Under the pieces are notes generated by a model that worked only from the letters and a program-made list of their open reading frames with translations, made no database searches and was not told the origin of the DNA. Positions 40,649-49,985 of a DNA stretch of 64,000 bases are shown here, in pieces. The translations under genes were made by a program, and so were the position numbers. This stretch comes from Mycobacterium sp. DL440 (GTDB lineage: Bacteria; Actinomycetota; Actinomycetes; Mycobacteriales; Mycobacteriaceae): NCBI RefSeq assembly GCF_011745145.1, contig NZ_CP050191.1, positions 895,991-959,990 of the forward strand, given 5' to 3'. Position 1 is the first letter of the stretch; each line of letters begins with the position of its first letter.

Positions 40649-42663
40649 GGAACGTGACCACCACTCATCAGCCCATCGGCAAGCTGCTCATCGCCAACCG
40701 CGGCGAGATCGCCTCAAGGATCATTCGAACCGCCCGCGAAATGGACATCGCCACCGTCGCGATCTACTCCGATGCCGACCGGTTCGCCCCCTACGTCGCC
40801 GAGGCCGACGAGTCGGTGCACCTACCCGGCACCGCTCCGGCCGATACCTACCTGCGGAGCGACCTGGTTCTGGCTGCTGCCGCCGCCACTGACGCCGACG
40901 CGATCCACCCGGGCTACGGATTTCTTTCTGAGAACGCCGAATTCCCCAAAGCCTGCGCCGATGTGAACGTGATCTTCGTCGGTCCCAGCCCCGAAGCCAT
41001 CGCCGCGATGGGATCCAAGATCGCCGCCAAAGACATGATGGCCGCAGCCGGCGTACCGGTGCTGCCCGGGGTCACCGTGGATGCCGAACAGGACGCCGAC
41101 CCCGACAACCTGCGCAACGCCGCAAATCAAATCGGCTTCCCGATACTGGTCAAAGCCGCCTTTGGCGGCGGTGGCCGCGGAATGCGGATCGTCGCCGACG
41201 AGAACGAACTACTGGAGGCGGTCGCCGGTGCACGGCGAGAAGCGGCGTCGGCATTCGGCAATGGAACTGTGTTCCTGGAGAAGTTCGTCGAATCGCCTCG
41301 ACACATCGAGGTCCAGATCTTCGGCGACAGTCACGGCACGGTCGTGCACCTGGGTGAACGCGAATGTTCCATTCAGCGTCGCTATCAGAAGATCATCGAA
41401 GAGGCACCTTCGACGGCGGTCGACCCGTCGCTGCGCGAAGAACTGGGGCGCGCCGCGGTGGCCGCGGGTAAAGCATTGGCCTACGAGGGGGCCGGCACCG
41501 TCGAGTTCGTGATGGCACCCGACGGCGCCTTCTACTTTCTCGAAGTCAACACCCGGCTGCAGGTCGAACACCCGGTGACCGAGCTGGTCACCGGAATCGA
41601 CCTGGTACGCGCGCAGTTGCTGGTCGCCGCGGGGCAACCGTTGCCGCCTCAGATGCTGAACACCCGCCCCGACGGCCACGCGGTCGAGGTCCGGCTCTAC
41701 GCCGAAGACGTTGCCGCCGGGTTCATTCCGGCGTCGGGAACGCTGCACACCCTGGAGTTCCCCGATCTGCCCGGCGTGCGTGTCGATGCCGGATTCACCT
41801 CCGGGTCGACAGTCAGCACGTTCTACGACCCGATGCTGGCCAAAGTCATCGGCTACGGCCAGACGCGAGACGAAGCCTGCCGGCGGGTGGCCCGGGCGCT
41901 GCGCGAGACCCGCATCCACGGCGTCACCACCAACCGTGATCTGCTGGTGGGAATCCTGCGTGAGGCCGAATTCCGCGCCGGCGCGATCGACACCGGCTAC
42001 CTGCAGCGCCACGATCCCGCCGTCCTGATCGTGGCGGAGCGGGCCGCAACCGGCACCCACGCGGTAGCCGCGGCGCTGGCCTCGCTGGCGCAGCGACGTC
42101 AGCAGACAACTGTCGTGCCCGGTCTTCCCGCCGGGTGGCGCAATCTGCCCAGCCAGGATCAGATCGTGCAGTACCGCGTCGGCGAAGACATTGTCGAGGT
42201 GCACTACCGCGTAGAGCGTGACGGCGTCAAAGTCACCGTCGGCGACTGGCAGCCCCAGGTGCGGATGGTCAGTGCGGCCCCAGACTTGATTGACGCCGAA
42301 ATCGACGGAGTGCGACGGCGCTACCAGGTAGCTCGGTCCGGGGACGTTCACTACGTCGACAGTGCACTGGGATCGACCGCACTGCACGAGATTCCACGAT
42401 TCCCAGACCCCAGCTCGATGCAGGAGACCGGGTCACTGCTGGCCCCGATGCCCGGGGCGGTGGTGCGCGTCGAGGTCAGCGAAGGCGACGAAGTACGCCT
42501 AGGCACCGCCATCGTGGTGCTGGAGGCAATGAAGATGGAACACACCGTGCGCGCCCCATCGGATGGCCTCGTGGCAACGATCGCCGTAAAGTCCGGGGAC
42601 CAGGTGGAATCGGGGCAGGTCCTCGCCGTGGTTTCCGGGCCCGATGACGGTGCCGCGTCGTGA
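40645..42663 (+). CDS. Acyl-CoA carboxylase alpha subunit (biotin carboxylase plus BCCP)
   Basis: A 672-residue subunit of the MccA/AtuF type. Biotin carboxylase domain: LLIANRGEIASRIIRTAREM, FGGGGRGMRIV in the ATP-grasp, and FLEVNTRLQVEHPVTELVTGIDLV. A variable middle region follows, then the biotinyl domain with LEAMKMEHTV, biotinylated on Lys630. It overlaps the beta-subunit stop as GTGA (GTG 40645); GTG 40654 is a close alternative. Together the two subunits form one biotin-dependent carboxylase. Confidence 0.92.
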   Translation: MRNVTTTHQPIGKLLIANRGEIASRIIRTAREMDIATVAIYSDADRFAPYVAEADESVHLPGTAPADTYLRSDLVLAAAAATDADAIHPGYGFLSENAEFPKACADVNVIFVGPSPEAIAAMGSKIAAKDMMAAAGVPVLPGVTVDAEQDADPDNLRNAANQIGFPILVKAAFGGGGRGMRIVADENELLEAVAGARREAASAFGNGTVFLEKFVESPRHIEVQIFGDSHGTVVHLGERECSIQRRYQKIIEEAPSTAVDPSLREELGRAAVAAGKALAYEGAGTVEFVMAPDGAFYFLEVNTRLQVEHPVTELVTGIDLVRAQLLVAAGQPLPPQMLNTRPDGHAVEVRLYAEDVAAGFIPASGTLHTLEFPDLPGVRVDAGFTSGSTVSTFYDPMLAKVIGYGQTRDEACRRVARALRETRIHGVTTNRDLLVGILREAEFRAGAIDTGYLQRHDPAVLIVAERAATGTHAVAAALASLAQRRQQTTVVPGLPAGWRNLPSQDQIVQYRVGEDIVEVHYRVERDGVKVTVGDWQPQVRMVSAAPDLIDAEIDGVRRRYQVARSGDVHYVDSALGSTALHEIPRFPDPSSMQETGSLLAPMPGAVVRVEVSEGDEVRLGTAIVVLEAMKMEHTVRAPSDGLVATIAVKSGDQVESGQVLAVVSGPDDGAAS

Positions 42664-43418
42664 GCGTTGAGTACGAGGTCCGCAACGGGATCGCTTGGCT
42701 GACCATCAACCGTCCAGAGGCCCGCAACAGCCTCAACAAGGCAGTCCGCGACGGGTTATTCGACGGGGTACGCAGATTCAACGACGACCGGCAAGCCAAG
42801 GTGCTGGTCCTGACCGGCGCCGGGGACAAAGCATTCTGCGCCGGCGGCGACCTCAAAGAGATGTCGGAGGAACATCTCACCGTTCCGCCGGTGGATTTCG
42901 TGCCACAGTTCGGGCGCAACATCACCGTGGACAAGCCGACCATCGCCGCGGTCAACGGCGTCGCCTTCGCCGGCGGTTTCCTGCTGGCACAGACGTGTGA
43001 CCTGTGTGTGGCCTCGACGACGGCGAAGTTCGCCATCACCGAGGTCAAGGTAGGCCGCGGTTCGCCATGGGCAGCGCCGCTGCCACTGATGATTCCGCGC
43101 CGCATCGCCGTGGAACTGGTGCTCACCGGCGCGCCGATATCGGCCGCGCGCGCCCACGAGATCGGTCTGGTCAACCGGCTGGCAGAGCCCACCGACCTGC
43201 ATGCGGCGGCACAAGAGCTCGCAGAGCAGATCGCGGCGAACGCGCCGCTGTCGGTGGCTGCGGGCAAGCAGACCGCGATACTGACTGCGCAGCATCCACT
43301 GCGCGAGGCGTTCGAACTAGCCGAATCAATCTGGGAGCCCGTCTATTTAAGCCAGGACGCGCAAGAGGGAATGGCCGCCTTCAAGGAGAAGCGCTCCCCC
43401 CAGTGGAAAGGACGCTGA
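42660..43418 (+). CDS. Enoyl-CoA hydratase/isomerase (crotonase fold)
   Basis: A 252-residue crotonase: AWLTINRPEARNSLNKAVRDGL, the oxyanion-hole LTGAGDKAFCAGGDLKEM, and NGVAFAGGFLLAQTCDLCVAS. It starts at GTG 42660 overlapping the carboxylase stop. By position it would hydrate the carboxylated glutaconyl-type CoA produced by the carboxylase (as isohexenylglutaconyl-CoA or methylglutaconyl-CoA hydratase do). The TEVKVGRGSPW segment lacks the usual second catalytic Glu pattern of short-chain hydratases (PExxLG), so an AtuE/LiuC-like role is inferred from context. Confidence 0.9.
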   Translation: MSVEYEVRNGIAWLTINRPEARNSLNKAVRDGLFDGVRRFNDDRQAKVLVLTGAGDKAFCAGGDLKEMSEEHLTVPPVDFVPQFGRNITVDKPTIAAVNGVAFAGGFLLAQTCDLCVASTTAKFAITEVKVGRGSPWAAPLPLMIPRRIAVELVLTGAPISAARAHEIGLVNRLAEPTDLHAAAQELAEQIAANAPLSVAAGKQTAILTAQHPLREAFELAESIWEPVYLSQDAQEGMAAFKEKRSPQWKGR

Positions 43419-44212
43419 TGAGCCTGGACTACCCCGGACTGCTAGCGGCGCTGCACGTGGAATCTGAGCTGCTCACACATCGTTTGCAGGACTTGTCGTT
43501 CGAGTATTGGGGTCGCGCGACACCAGCGCAGGGCTGGAGCATCCAAGATCAGGTATCTCACCTGGCCTTCTTCGACGATGCCACCAAACTGGCCTTTACC
43601 GCGCCGGATCACTTCGCGCAGATGGCCGCCAAATTGATCGACGGCGGTATGGACTTTCCCGACCGGATCGCCGAACAACACCGCATCCTGGCCCCCGAGG
43701 CACTGATGAGCTGGTTTTCGGTGGCACGTCAGGAGCTGCTGACCCTGTTCGCCAACAGTGACCCCAAACGCCGTGTGCCGTGGTTCGGTCCCGACATGAG
43801 CGGGGCGTCCTCGGCGACCGCCCGGCTGATGGAGACATGGGCGCACGGACACGACATCTACGAAGCACTCGGTGTCGAACACCCGGCCACCCCCGGGCTG
43901 CGCAGCATCGCGCACCTCGGCGTGTCCACCTTCGCGTTCTCACACCGCCTCAACGGTCTTGACGTGCCCAGCGAGCCGGTCGGCGTGCAGCTGCATTCGC
44001 CCGAGGGCCAGACGTGGACGTGGGGACCGCAGGACACCGCCAACACGGTCGTGGGCGCCGCGCAAGATTTCGTCCTCACCGTCACCCAACGCAAACACTG
44101 GACCGAGACCGGGCTGACAGTCAACGGTGCGGTGGCCACCGGCTGGATGGAGATCGCTCAAGCGTTCGCCGGAGCAGCCAGCAAGCGCAGACCGAAGGTG
44201 CAGCAGCGATGA
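43418..44212 (+). CDS. TIGR03084-family metal-binding (DinB/maleylpyruvate isomerase-like) protein
   Basis: A 264-residue protein with the DinB-like four-helix pattern: TPAQGWSIQDQVSHLAFFDDATKLAFTAPDHF, where His48 is a likely metal ligand, and METWAHGHDIYEALG with further His ligands. The C-terminal segment is a small alpha-beta domain as in mycothiol-dependent isomerases. ATG 43418 overlaps the hydratase stop by one base, with GGAAAGGA upstream. Mycothiol-dependent isomerisation or glutathione-transferase-like chemistry is possible; the actual role is unknown. Confidence 0.8.
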   Translation: MSLDYPGLLAALHVESELLTHRLQDLSFEYWGRATPAQGWSIQDQVSHLAFFDDATKLAFTAPDHFAQMAAKLIDGGMDFPDRIAEQHRILAPEALMSWFSVARQELLTLFANSDPKRRVPWFGPDMSGASSATARLMETWAHGHDIYEALGVEHPATPGLRSIAHLGVSTFAFSHRLNGLDVPSEPVGVQLHSPEGQTWTWGPQDTANTVVGAAQDFVLTVTQRKHWTETGLTVNGAVATGWMEIAQAFAGAASKRRPKVQQR

Positions 44213-45963
44213 AACGTGCGGTTCGGATCGGCAACGCCTCGGGGTTCTACGGGGACCGGCACTCGGCGATGCAGGAGTTGGTCGCCACCGCCGACGTCGA
44301 CGTGGTCACCGGCGACTACCTGGCCGAGCTCACCATGCTGATCCTGTGGAAGGCGCGCAAGAAGAATCCCGACACCGGTTATGCGCATACCTTTCTCACC
44401 CAATTCCGGGACGTGGCCGCCGAATGCGCGCGCCGCGGGATCAAAGTTGTGGTGAATGCGGGCGGGCTCAATCCCGCCGGAATGGCCCGACGAGTTCGCG
44501 ACCTGCTCACTGACCTCGACGTCGATCTCACGGTCGCCCACGTCGAGGGCGACGACCTGGTGTCGCGGCTACCGCAGCTGATGGAGCAAGGCATCGACTT
44601 CGCCAACCTCGACACCGGGATCCGGCTGCGCGACAAGAACGTCGAACCGGTCTCGGCCAACGCCTACCTGGGCGGCTGGGGAATTGCCTCGGCCCTGACC
44701 CGTGGCGCCGACATCGTGATCACGGGCAGAGTGACCGACGCGGCGCTGGTGGTCGGGGTGGGCGCTTGGTGGCACGGTTGGGCAACCAACGACTACAACG
44801 CGCTGGCCGGTGCCGTCGCAGCCGGTCACATCATCGAGTGCGGCCCACAGGCCACGGGCGGAAACTACTCCCAGATTCGGGAGGTCACCGACCGGCGCTA
44901 CCCCGGTTCACCGATTGCCGAACTCGGCCACGATGGCAGCTTCGTCATCACCAAGGCGTCCGGCAGCGGGGGCGTGGTGACACCGGGCACCGTCACCGCC
45001 CAGCTGCTCTACGAGGTCGGCGCGCCTGCCTACGCCAACCCCGATGTGGTGGCCCACTTCGACACCTGCTCGATGACCCAGGTCGGTGATAACCGAGTGC
45101 GGGTCAGCGGTACGACCGGCACGCCGCCACCGCCGACGCTCAAAGTCGCAGTGAACTACATCGGTGGCTTCCGCAACACCATGACCATGGCGCTGACCGG
45201 CCTGGACATCGACGAGAAGGCCCAATGGGCCGTCGAGGAACTCATGACGATCCTTGGCGGGCGAGACCGATTCGACGGTGTCGATATCCAATTGCTGCGC
45301 TATGACACTGCCGATCCGGCCAACATGGCCCAGGCAACCGCCCATCTGCGGGTCACCGTCAAAGACCGCGACCGCACCAAGGTCGACCGAGCGTTCTCCA
45401 ATGCGGTCATCGAGCTGTACGTGGCCGGATACGCCGGCTTCTACACCACCACCCCACCCACCACGGCTAGCGAATTCGGTGTCTACTGGCCGACACTGGT
45501 CCCGGCAACGGCAGTGCAGCACACAGTGGTTCACGCCGACGGGACACGAGAGCCGATAGATCCGCCGACCGAGGTGTCCGAGATCGATGTGCCTGATCCC
45601 GCACCCTCGCCGGTCCGCTCAGATTTCGGGCCGACCACCCGCCGGCCGCTGGGCAGCATCGTGGCGGCCCGCTCAGGTGACAAGGGCGGAAACGCCAACG
45701 TCGGCGTCTGGACCGACACCGACGAGCGTTGGAAATGGCTGGATGAATACCTGAGCGCCCAGAAGTTCGCCGAACTCGTGCCCGAGGTCCACGGGCTGAC
45801 CATCCGGCGCTACGCGTTCCCCAACCTCAAGGCGCTGAACTTCGTGGTCGTCGGATTCCTCGGCGACGGTGTCGCATCGTGTACCCGCCCCGATGCCCAG
45901 GCCAAAAGCCTGGGGGAGTACCTGCGGGCGCTCAACACCGACGTTCCGGACAAGCTGGTCTAG
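44209..45963 (+). CDS. AtuA-family (DUF1446) acyclic terpene utilisation protein
   Basis: A 584-residue protein, ATG 44209 overlapping the upstream stop by 4 nt. The large N-terminal DUF1446 domain (about residues 3-450) shows IGNASGFYGDRHSAMQELV, VVTGDYLAELTMLIL, VVVNAGGLNPAG, ANAYLGGWGIASALTRGADIVITGRVTDAALVVG and ECGPQATGGNYSQI. The C-terminal ~100 residues (SIVAARSGDKGGNANVGVW, RYAFPNLKALNFVV) are the AtuA-like ferredoxin-fold domain, often a separate gene. AtuA is needed for growth of Pseudomonas on citronellol and geraniol but its reaction is unsettled. Placing it with the MCC/GCC-type carboxylase strongly recalls atu clusters. Confidence 0.9.
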   Translation: MKRAVRIGNASGFYGDRHSAMQELVATADVDVVTGDYLAELTMLILWKARKKNPDTGYAHTFLTQFRDVAAECARRGIKVVVNAGGLNPAGMARRVRDLLTDLDVDLTVAHVEGDDLVSRLPQLMEQGIDFANLDTGIRLRDKNVEPVSANAYLGGWGIASALTRGADIVITGRVTDAALVVGVGAWWHGWATNDYNALAGAVAAGHIIECGPQATGGNYSQIREVTDRRYPGSPIAELGHDGSFVITKASGSGGVVTPGTVTAQLLYEVGAPAYANPDVVAHFDTCSMTQVGDNRVRVSGTTGTPPPPTLKVAVNYIGGFRNTMTMALTGLDIDEKAQWAVEELMTILGGRDRFDGVDIQLLRYDTADPANMAQATAHLRVTVKDRDRTKVDRAFSNAVIELYVAGYAGFYTTTPPTTASEFGVYWPTLVPATAVQHTVVHADGTREPIDPPTEVSEIDVPDPAPSPVRSDFGPTTRRPLGSIVAARSGDKGGNANVGVWTDTDERWKWLDEYLSAQKFAELVPEVHGLTIRRYAFPNLKALNFVVVGFLGDGVASCTRPDAQAKSLGEYLRALNTDVPDKLV

Positions 45964-45977
45964 GAGAGCGCAGGCGA

Positions 45978-47114
45978 ATGGACTTCACCGAATCCAGCGA
46001 ACATCGCGACCTGCGCACCGCCGTTGCCGCGATCACCGACAAATACGGCCCCACCTACTTCGCCGAACGAGCTACCGCTCACGAACCCACCGACGAACTC
46101 TGGCTGGAGCTGGCCCAGCACGGATTCATCGGCATCAACTTCCCCGAGGAATTCGGCGGTGGCGGCGCGGGCCTGACCGAACTGGCCATCGTCTGCGAGG
46201 AAACCGCCGCTCGCGGATGCCCCTTGTTGCTCATGCTGGTGTCCAGCGCCATATCGGGTGAGCTTCTCACCCGGTATGGCACCAGCAGTCAGCAACGGGA
46301 ATGGTTGCCGCGCATGGCCTCCGGCGAAACCAAGATGGCGTTCGCCATCACCGAGCCCGACGCCGGATCCAACACCCGCCAGATCGCCACCACAGCGGTA
46401 CGCGATGGCGGCGACTATGTGCTCAACGGCACCAAGTACTACATCTCCGGAGTCGACGAAGCCGGCGCGATCGTCGTCGTGGCGCGCAGTGCGCCACAGC
46501 GGCTGTCGTTGTTTGTGGTGCCCACCGATACAGCGGGTCTGGTCAAACACCGACTTCCGGTGGGGATCAACCTCCCAGAGAAGCAGTACACGCTGCACTT
46601 CGACGACGTCCGGGTGCCCGCATCGCAGCTTCTGGGTGTCGAACACGAAGGGTTCAACCACGTTTTCGACGGGCTCAATCCAGAGCGCATCACCGGAGCC
46701 GCGGTGTGCGTGGGCATCGGCAGACATGCGGTCGAAAAAGGAGCCGACTACGCCCGCCAACGGTCGGTGTGGGGCCCACCCATCGGCACCTATCAGGCGA
46801 TCTCACATCCGTTGGCCAAAGCCAAGATCGACGTCGACCTGGCCGCCGTAGCCACCGGCCGCGCCGCCTGGCTCTTCGATCGCCGGTTGCCCGCCGGGGA
46901 GGCATCCAACATCGCCAAATACGTGGCCGCCGAGGCAGCGGTCAGCGCCGTCGATCACGCGATCCAACTGCACGGTGGAAATGGAATATCAGCCGAGTAC
47001 GGCTTGCTCCCGCAATGGGGTCTGGCCAGATTGTTGCAGATCGCCCCGGTCAGCAGAGAGATGATCTTGAACTATGTCGCGCAGCACAGTCTCAACCTGC
47101 CCCGATCGTACTAA
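45978..47114 (+). CDS. Acyl-CoA dehydrogenase (AtuD/branched-chain-like)
   Basis: A 378-residue classical ACAD: INFPEEFGGGGAGLTELAIVCEE, FAITEPDAGSNTRQIATTAV at the flavin site, GTKYYISGVDEAGAIVVVAR, RQRSVWGPPIGTYQAISHPLAKAK, and IQLHGGNGISAEYGLLPQWGLARLLQIAPVSREMILN. It introduces the 2,3-double bond into an acyl-CoA, probably the substrate for the carboxylase. ATG 45978 lies 14 bp after the AtuA stop. Confidence 0.92.
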   Translation: MDFTESSEHRDLRTAVAAITDKYGPTYFAERATAHEPTDELWLELAQHGFIGINFPEEFGGGGAGLTELAIVCEETAARGCPLLLMLVSSAISGELLTRYGTSSQQREWLPRMASGETKMAFAITEPDAGSNTRQIATTAVRDGGDYVLNGTKYYISGVDEAGAIVVVARSAPQRLSLFVVPTDTAGLVKHRLPVGINLPEKQYTLHFDDVRVPASQLLGVEHEGFNHVFDGLNPERITGAAVCVGIGRHAVEKGADYARQRSVWGPPIGTYQAISHPLAKAKIDVDLAAVATGRAAWLFDRRLPAGEASNIAKYVAAEAAVSAVDHAIQLHGGNGISAEYGLLPQWGLARLLQIAPVSREMILNYVAQHSLNLPRSY

Positions 47115-47138
47115 CCCCGGACAGCAAGCAGAACAATC

Positions 47139-48167
47139 GTGAAGTTCGGTCTGCAGCTTGGCTATTGGGACGCCCAACCGCCCACCAACCACGCACAGCT
47201 GGTCGCCGCAGCCGAAGACGCCGGGTTCCGCACCGTGTTCACCGCCGAGGCGTGGGGCTCGGATGCCTTCACCCCGCTGGCCTGGTGGGGCCGGCAGACC
47301 CGTCGGATGCGACTGGGAGTGTCGGTGGCGCAACTGTCGGCCCGCACACCGACAGCCTGCGCGATGGCATCGCTGACGTTGGACCACCTCAGCGGTGGAC
47401 GGCACATCCTCGGGCTTGGAGTGTCCGGACCGCAAGTGGTAGAGGGCTGGTACGGACAGCGGTTCCCGAAACCGTTGGCACGGACCCGGGAATACATCGA
47501 CATCGTCCGGCAGGTATGGGCCCGTCGAGAGCCGGTAACCCACCGCGGGCCGCACTATCCACTGCCCCTGACGGGGCAGGGCAGCACCGGTGCGGGAACG
47601 CCGCTGAAGTCGATCACCCATCCGTTGCGGACCGATATCCCGATCATGCTCGGCGCTGAGGGACCAAAAAATGTCGCGCTGGCCGCCGAGATCTGCGACG
47701 GATGGCTTCCGATCTTCTATACGCCACGAATGGCCGAGACATATAACGGCTGGCTCGACGAGGGTTTCTCCCGTCCCGGAGCACGGCGCCGTCGTGAGGA
47801 TTTCGAGATCTGCGCGACCGCGAATGTCGTGATCACCGACGATCGCGCCGCCGCATGTGCGGCCATGAAACCTCGGTTGGCAATGTATCTGGGCGGTATG
47901 GGCTCCCAGGACACCAACTTTCACGCCGATGTCTACCGGCGGATGGGCTATGGCGACGTGGTCGAGGAAGTCACTGTGCTGTTGCGCAGCAAGGGCGCGG
48001 ACGCAGCAGCACAGGCAATTCCGGACGTACTGGTCGAGGATTCGGCGATCGTGGGAGATCACGAGTACGTCCGCGAGCAGATCAAAATCTGGCAGGCCGC
48101 CGGAGTCACCACCATGGTGATCAACGCCCGCAGCCCCGAATTCATCAACCAATTAAGTAACTTGTGA
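47139..48167 (+). CDS. Luciferase-like F420-dependent oxidoreductase
   Basis: A 342-residue LLM TIM-barrel starting at GTG 47139: FGLQLGYWDAQPPTNH, FRTVFTAEAWGSDAFTPLAWW, LDHLSGGRHILGLGVSGPQVVEGWYG, and IPIMLGAEGPKNVALAAEICDGWLPIFYTP. The last is the usual cofactor/phosphate loop. This matches the mycobacterial F420-binding class in which the N-terminal AEAW segment contacts the deazaflavin. The gene lies inside the carboxylase-AtuA operon and overlaps the next gene's possible GTG start, so it probably does a redox step on the same substrate. Confidence 0.88.
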   Translation: MKFGLQLGYWDAQPPTNHAQLVAAAEDAGFRTVFTAEAWGSDAFTPLAWWGRQTRRMRLGVSVAQLSARTPTACAMASLTLDHLSGGRHILGLGVSGPQVVEGWYGQRFPKPLARTREYIDIVRQVWARREPVTHRGPHYPLPLTGQGSTGAGTPLKSITHPLRTDIPIMLGAEGPKNVALAAEICDGWLPIFYTPRMAETYNGWLDEGFSRPGARRRREDFEICATANVVITDDRAAACAAMKPRLAMYLGGMGSQDTNFHADVYRRMGYGDVVEEVTVLLRSKGADAAAQAIPDVLVEDSAIVGDHEYVREQIKIWQAAGVTTMVINARSPEFINQLSNL

Positions 48168-48175
48168 GGACGGAC

Positions 48176-48928
48176 ATGCTGGAAATCACCGATCGCAATC
48201 GGGTCCGCACCATCGCCTTGGCGCGCCGTGATGCACTCAACGCCTTCGATGAGGCGCTCTACGACGCCACCGCGATCGCACTGCAGGAGGCCACCGAAGA
48301 CGACGACGTCGCGGTGGTGATTCTCACCGGGTCCGGCCGGGCGTTCAGTGCCGGGACCGACCTGAAGGAGCTTCAGGCCCGAGCATCTCAAAACGGGTTC
48401 ATTCCAGGGGAATACGGATTCACAGGACTGATGGATGTTCTCGCCGAATTCCCCAAGCCGTTGATCTGCGCGGTCAACGGAGTGGGGTTGGGGATCGGCA
48501 CCACCATCCTGGGGTTCGCGGATTTGGCGTTCATGTCCACCACCGCCCGCCTCAAGTGCCCGTTCACCAGTCTGGGACTCGCTCCCGAAGCAGCGTCGTC
48601 GTACCTGCTGCCGGCGCTGCTGGGCAGGCAGAACGCGGCCTGGGTACTGATGTCCTCGGAATGGATTGATGCCGAGCAGGCCCACGCGATGGGTTTGGTG
48701 TGGCGGCTGTGCGAACCGGACGATCTCGACACCCAGGTCCGTCGGCACGCCGAAATCCTTGCCAGTCATCCTCTTTCTAGCTTGATCGCGGTCAAACGGA
48801 CCATCACCGCACCCCATATCGGGGCGGTTCGCGCGGCGCTGGCCAGGGAGGATGCCTATCTCGAGGATCTTCTCGGGGCTCCAGACAATGCGCAGGCGCT
48901 GGCCAGATTCGTCGAGGGCCGTAAGTAG
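48176..48928 (+). CDS. Enoyl-CoA hydratase/isomerase family protein
   Basis: A 250-residue crotonase, start ATG 48176 after GAGGACGG; GTG 48164 would overlap the previous stop. LTGSGRAFSAGTDLKELQA is the first oxyanion segment and NGVGLGIGTTILGFADLAFMS the second. CPFTSLGLAPEAASSYLLP carries the usual Glu. It is the last plus-strand gene before a convergent LLM gene 4 bp away. It is the second hydratase of the operon and more like a generic short-chain hydratase or delta-isomerase than the first. Confidence 0.9.
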   Translation: MLEITDRNRVRTIALARRDALNAFDEALYDATAIALQEATEDDDVAVVILTGSGRAFSAGTDLKELQARASQNGFIPGEYGFTGLMDVLAEFPKPLICAVNGVGLGIGTTILGFADLAFMSTTARLKCPFTSLGLAPEAASSYLLPALLGRQNAAWVLMSSEWIDAEQAHAMGLVWRLCEPDDLDTQVRRHAEILASHPLSSLIAVKRTITAPHIGAVRAALAREDAYLEDLLGAPDNAQALARFVEGRK

Positions 48929-48932
48929 CGAC

Positions 48933-49964
48933 TCACGACCTCATGCCGACGACGATCGCCGCCGCTGCCTCCTCGGCCAACGGATACGGCGTCAGCAGTG
49001 TGAATCGGTCGACCAATCCGCTGAACCGACTGAGCACCTGTGGCCCGATCTTGGCCGGTTCACCCACCACGGCAAAGGTATTTAACACCTCGTCGTCGAT
49101 CAGGGCGCTCATCGTCGTCCAGTCGCCAGTCTTGGAAAGCCGATGCAGCTCGGTGTGCAAGTCGTGCCATCCGTGCAGTTCCAGTACGTGGCGGTAGGCC
49201 GGTGTGGACCCGTAGAAGGCGATCTGGCGTCGGACCGCTTCGATGGCGTGGGCGATCTCGCACTCGGTTCGGCCCGAGGCGATCAGTCCGGGATAGGACA
49301 CGGCGAGATCAGTGCGGGCGCGGCCGGTTTCGTGCAACACCGTGGTGACGGCCGGCAGGGTTACCTCGCTGAGGTAGCGGCGCGTGGTGAAACCGTGCAC
49401 GAGCAGGCCGTCTGCGACTTGCGCGGCAGCCTGGGTCATCCTGGGCCCCACGGCTGAGACCACGATCTTGGGATCTCCGTAAGGATGAGGGGTTGGGGTG
49501 AACATCGGGGTCATCAGCGTGTGCTGGTAGTGCACTCCCCGGAAGTCCAGGCGTTCCCCGGTGCGCCAGGCATGCCAGATCGCACGCAGCGCGTGCACGT
49601 ATTCGCACATCCGGTCGGCGGGAGCCGACCATGGCATCGAGAATCGTCGTTCGATGTGCGCCTGGATCTGGGTGCCCAGTCCGAGCACGAAGCGCCCGCC
49701 GCTCATTTCCTGGAGATCGTTTGCGGCTATGGCAGTGGTCATGGGATTGCGCGCGAACGCCACCGCGACACCGGTGCCCAACTGCACACCGGTGGTGGTC
49801 ATGGCTGCGATTGCCAAGGGAAGAAACGGATCTCGGTCAACATCGGTCGACCAGATGCCGTCGAACCCGATGCGTTCGGCACGAGCTGCCTGGGCGACGA
49901 GACCGGCGATGCCGGCCTCGTCGCTGCCCGAGACTGTGCCCCCGATGTTGCAGTCGATGTACAT
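48933..49964 (-). CDS. TIGR03617-like F420-dependent LLM oxidoreductase
   Basis: A 343-residue LLM protein starting MYIDCNIGG: ARAERIGFDGIWSTDVDRDPFLPLAIAA, LGTGVAVAFARNPMTTAIAANDLQEMSGGRFVLGLGTQIQAHIERRFSMPW, and IVVSAVGPRMTQAAAQVADGLLVHGFTT. This pattern matches the TIGR03617 F420-dependent class found in F420-making actinobacteria. It lies 21 bp downstream of the membrane protein gene on the same strand, so the two are probably one transcript. Confidence 0.88.
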   Translation of the reverse strand: MYIDCNIGGTVSGSDEAGIAGLVAQAARAERIGFDGIWSTDVDRDPFLPLAIAAMTTTGVQLGTGVAVAFARNPMTTAIAANDLQEMSGGRFVLGLGTQIQAHIERRFSMPWSAPADRMCEYVHALRAIWHAWRTGERLDFRGVHYQHTLMTPMFTPTPHPYGDPKIVVSAVGPRMTQAAAQVADGLLVHGFTTRRYLSEVTLPAVTTVLHETGRARTDLAVSYPGLIASGRTECEIAHAIEAVRRQIAFYGSTPAYRHVLELHGWHDLHTELHRLSKTGDWTTMSALIDDEVLNTFAVVGEPAKIGPQVLSRFSGLVDRFTLLTPYPLAEEAAAAIVVGMRS

Positions 49965-49985
49965 GAATAGCTCTACCTATGCTTA

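Noticed and set aside
43004..43417. Upstream extension of the TIGR03084 protein frame into the enoyl-CoA hydratase gene
   Set aside because: The extra N-terminal residues are out-of-frame read of the hydratase; the family start is at 43418 with a ribosome site.
44113..44126. CTGACAGTCAACGG inside a coding region, resembling the regulon operator
   Set aside because: Only the left half-site is present, it lies within a gene, and the ACTGTCA arm is missing.
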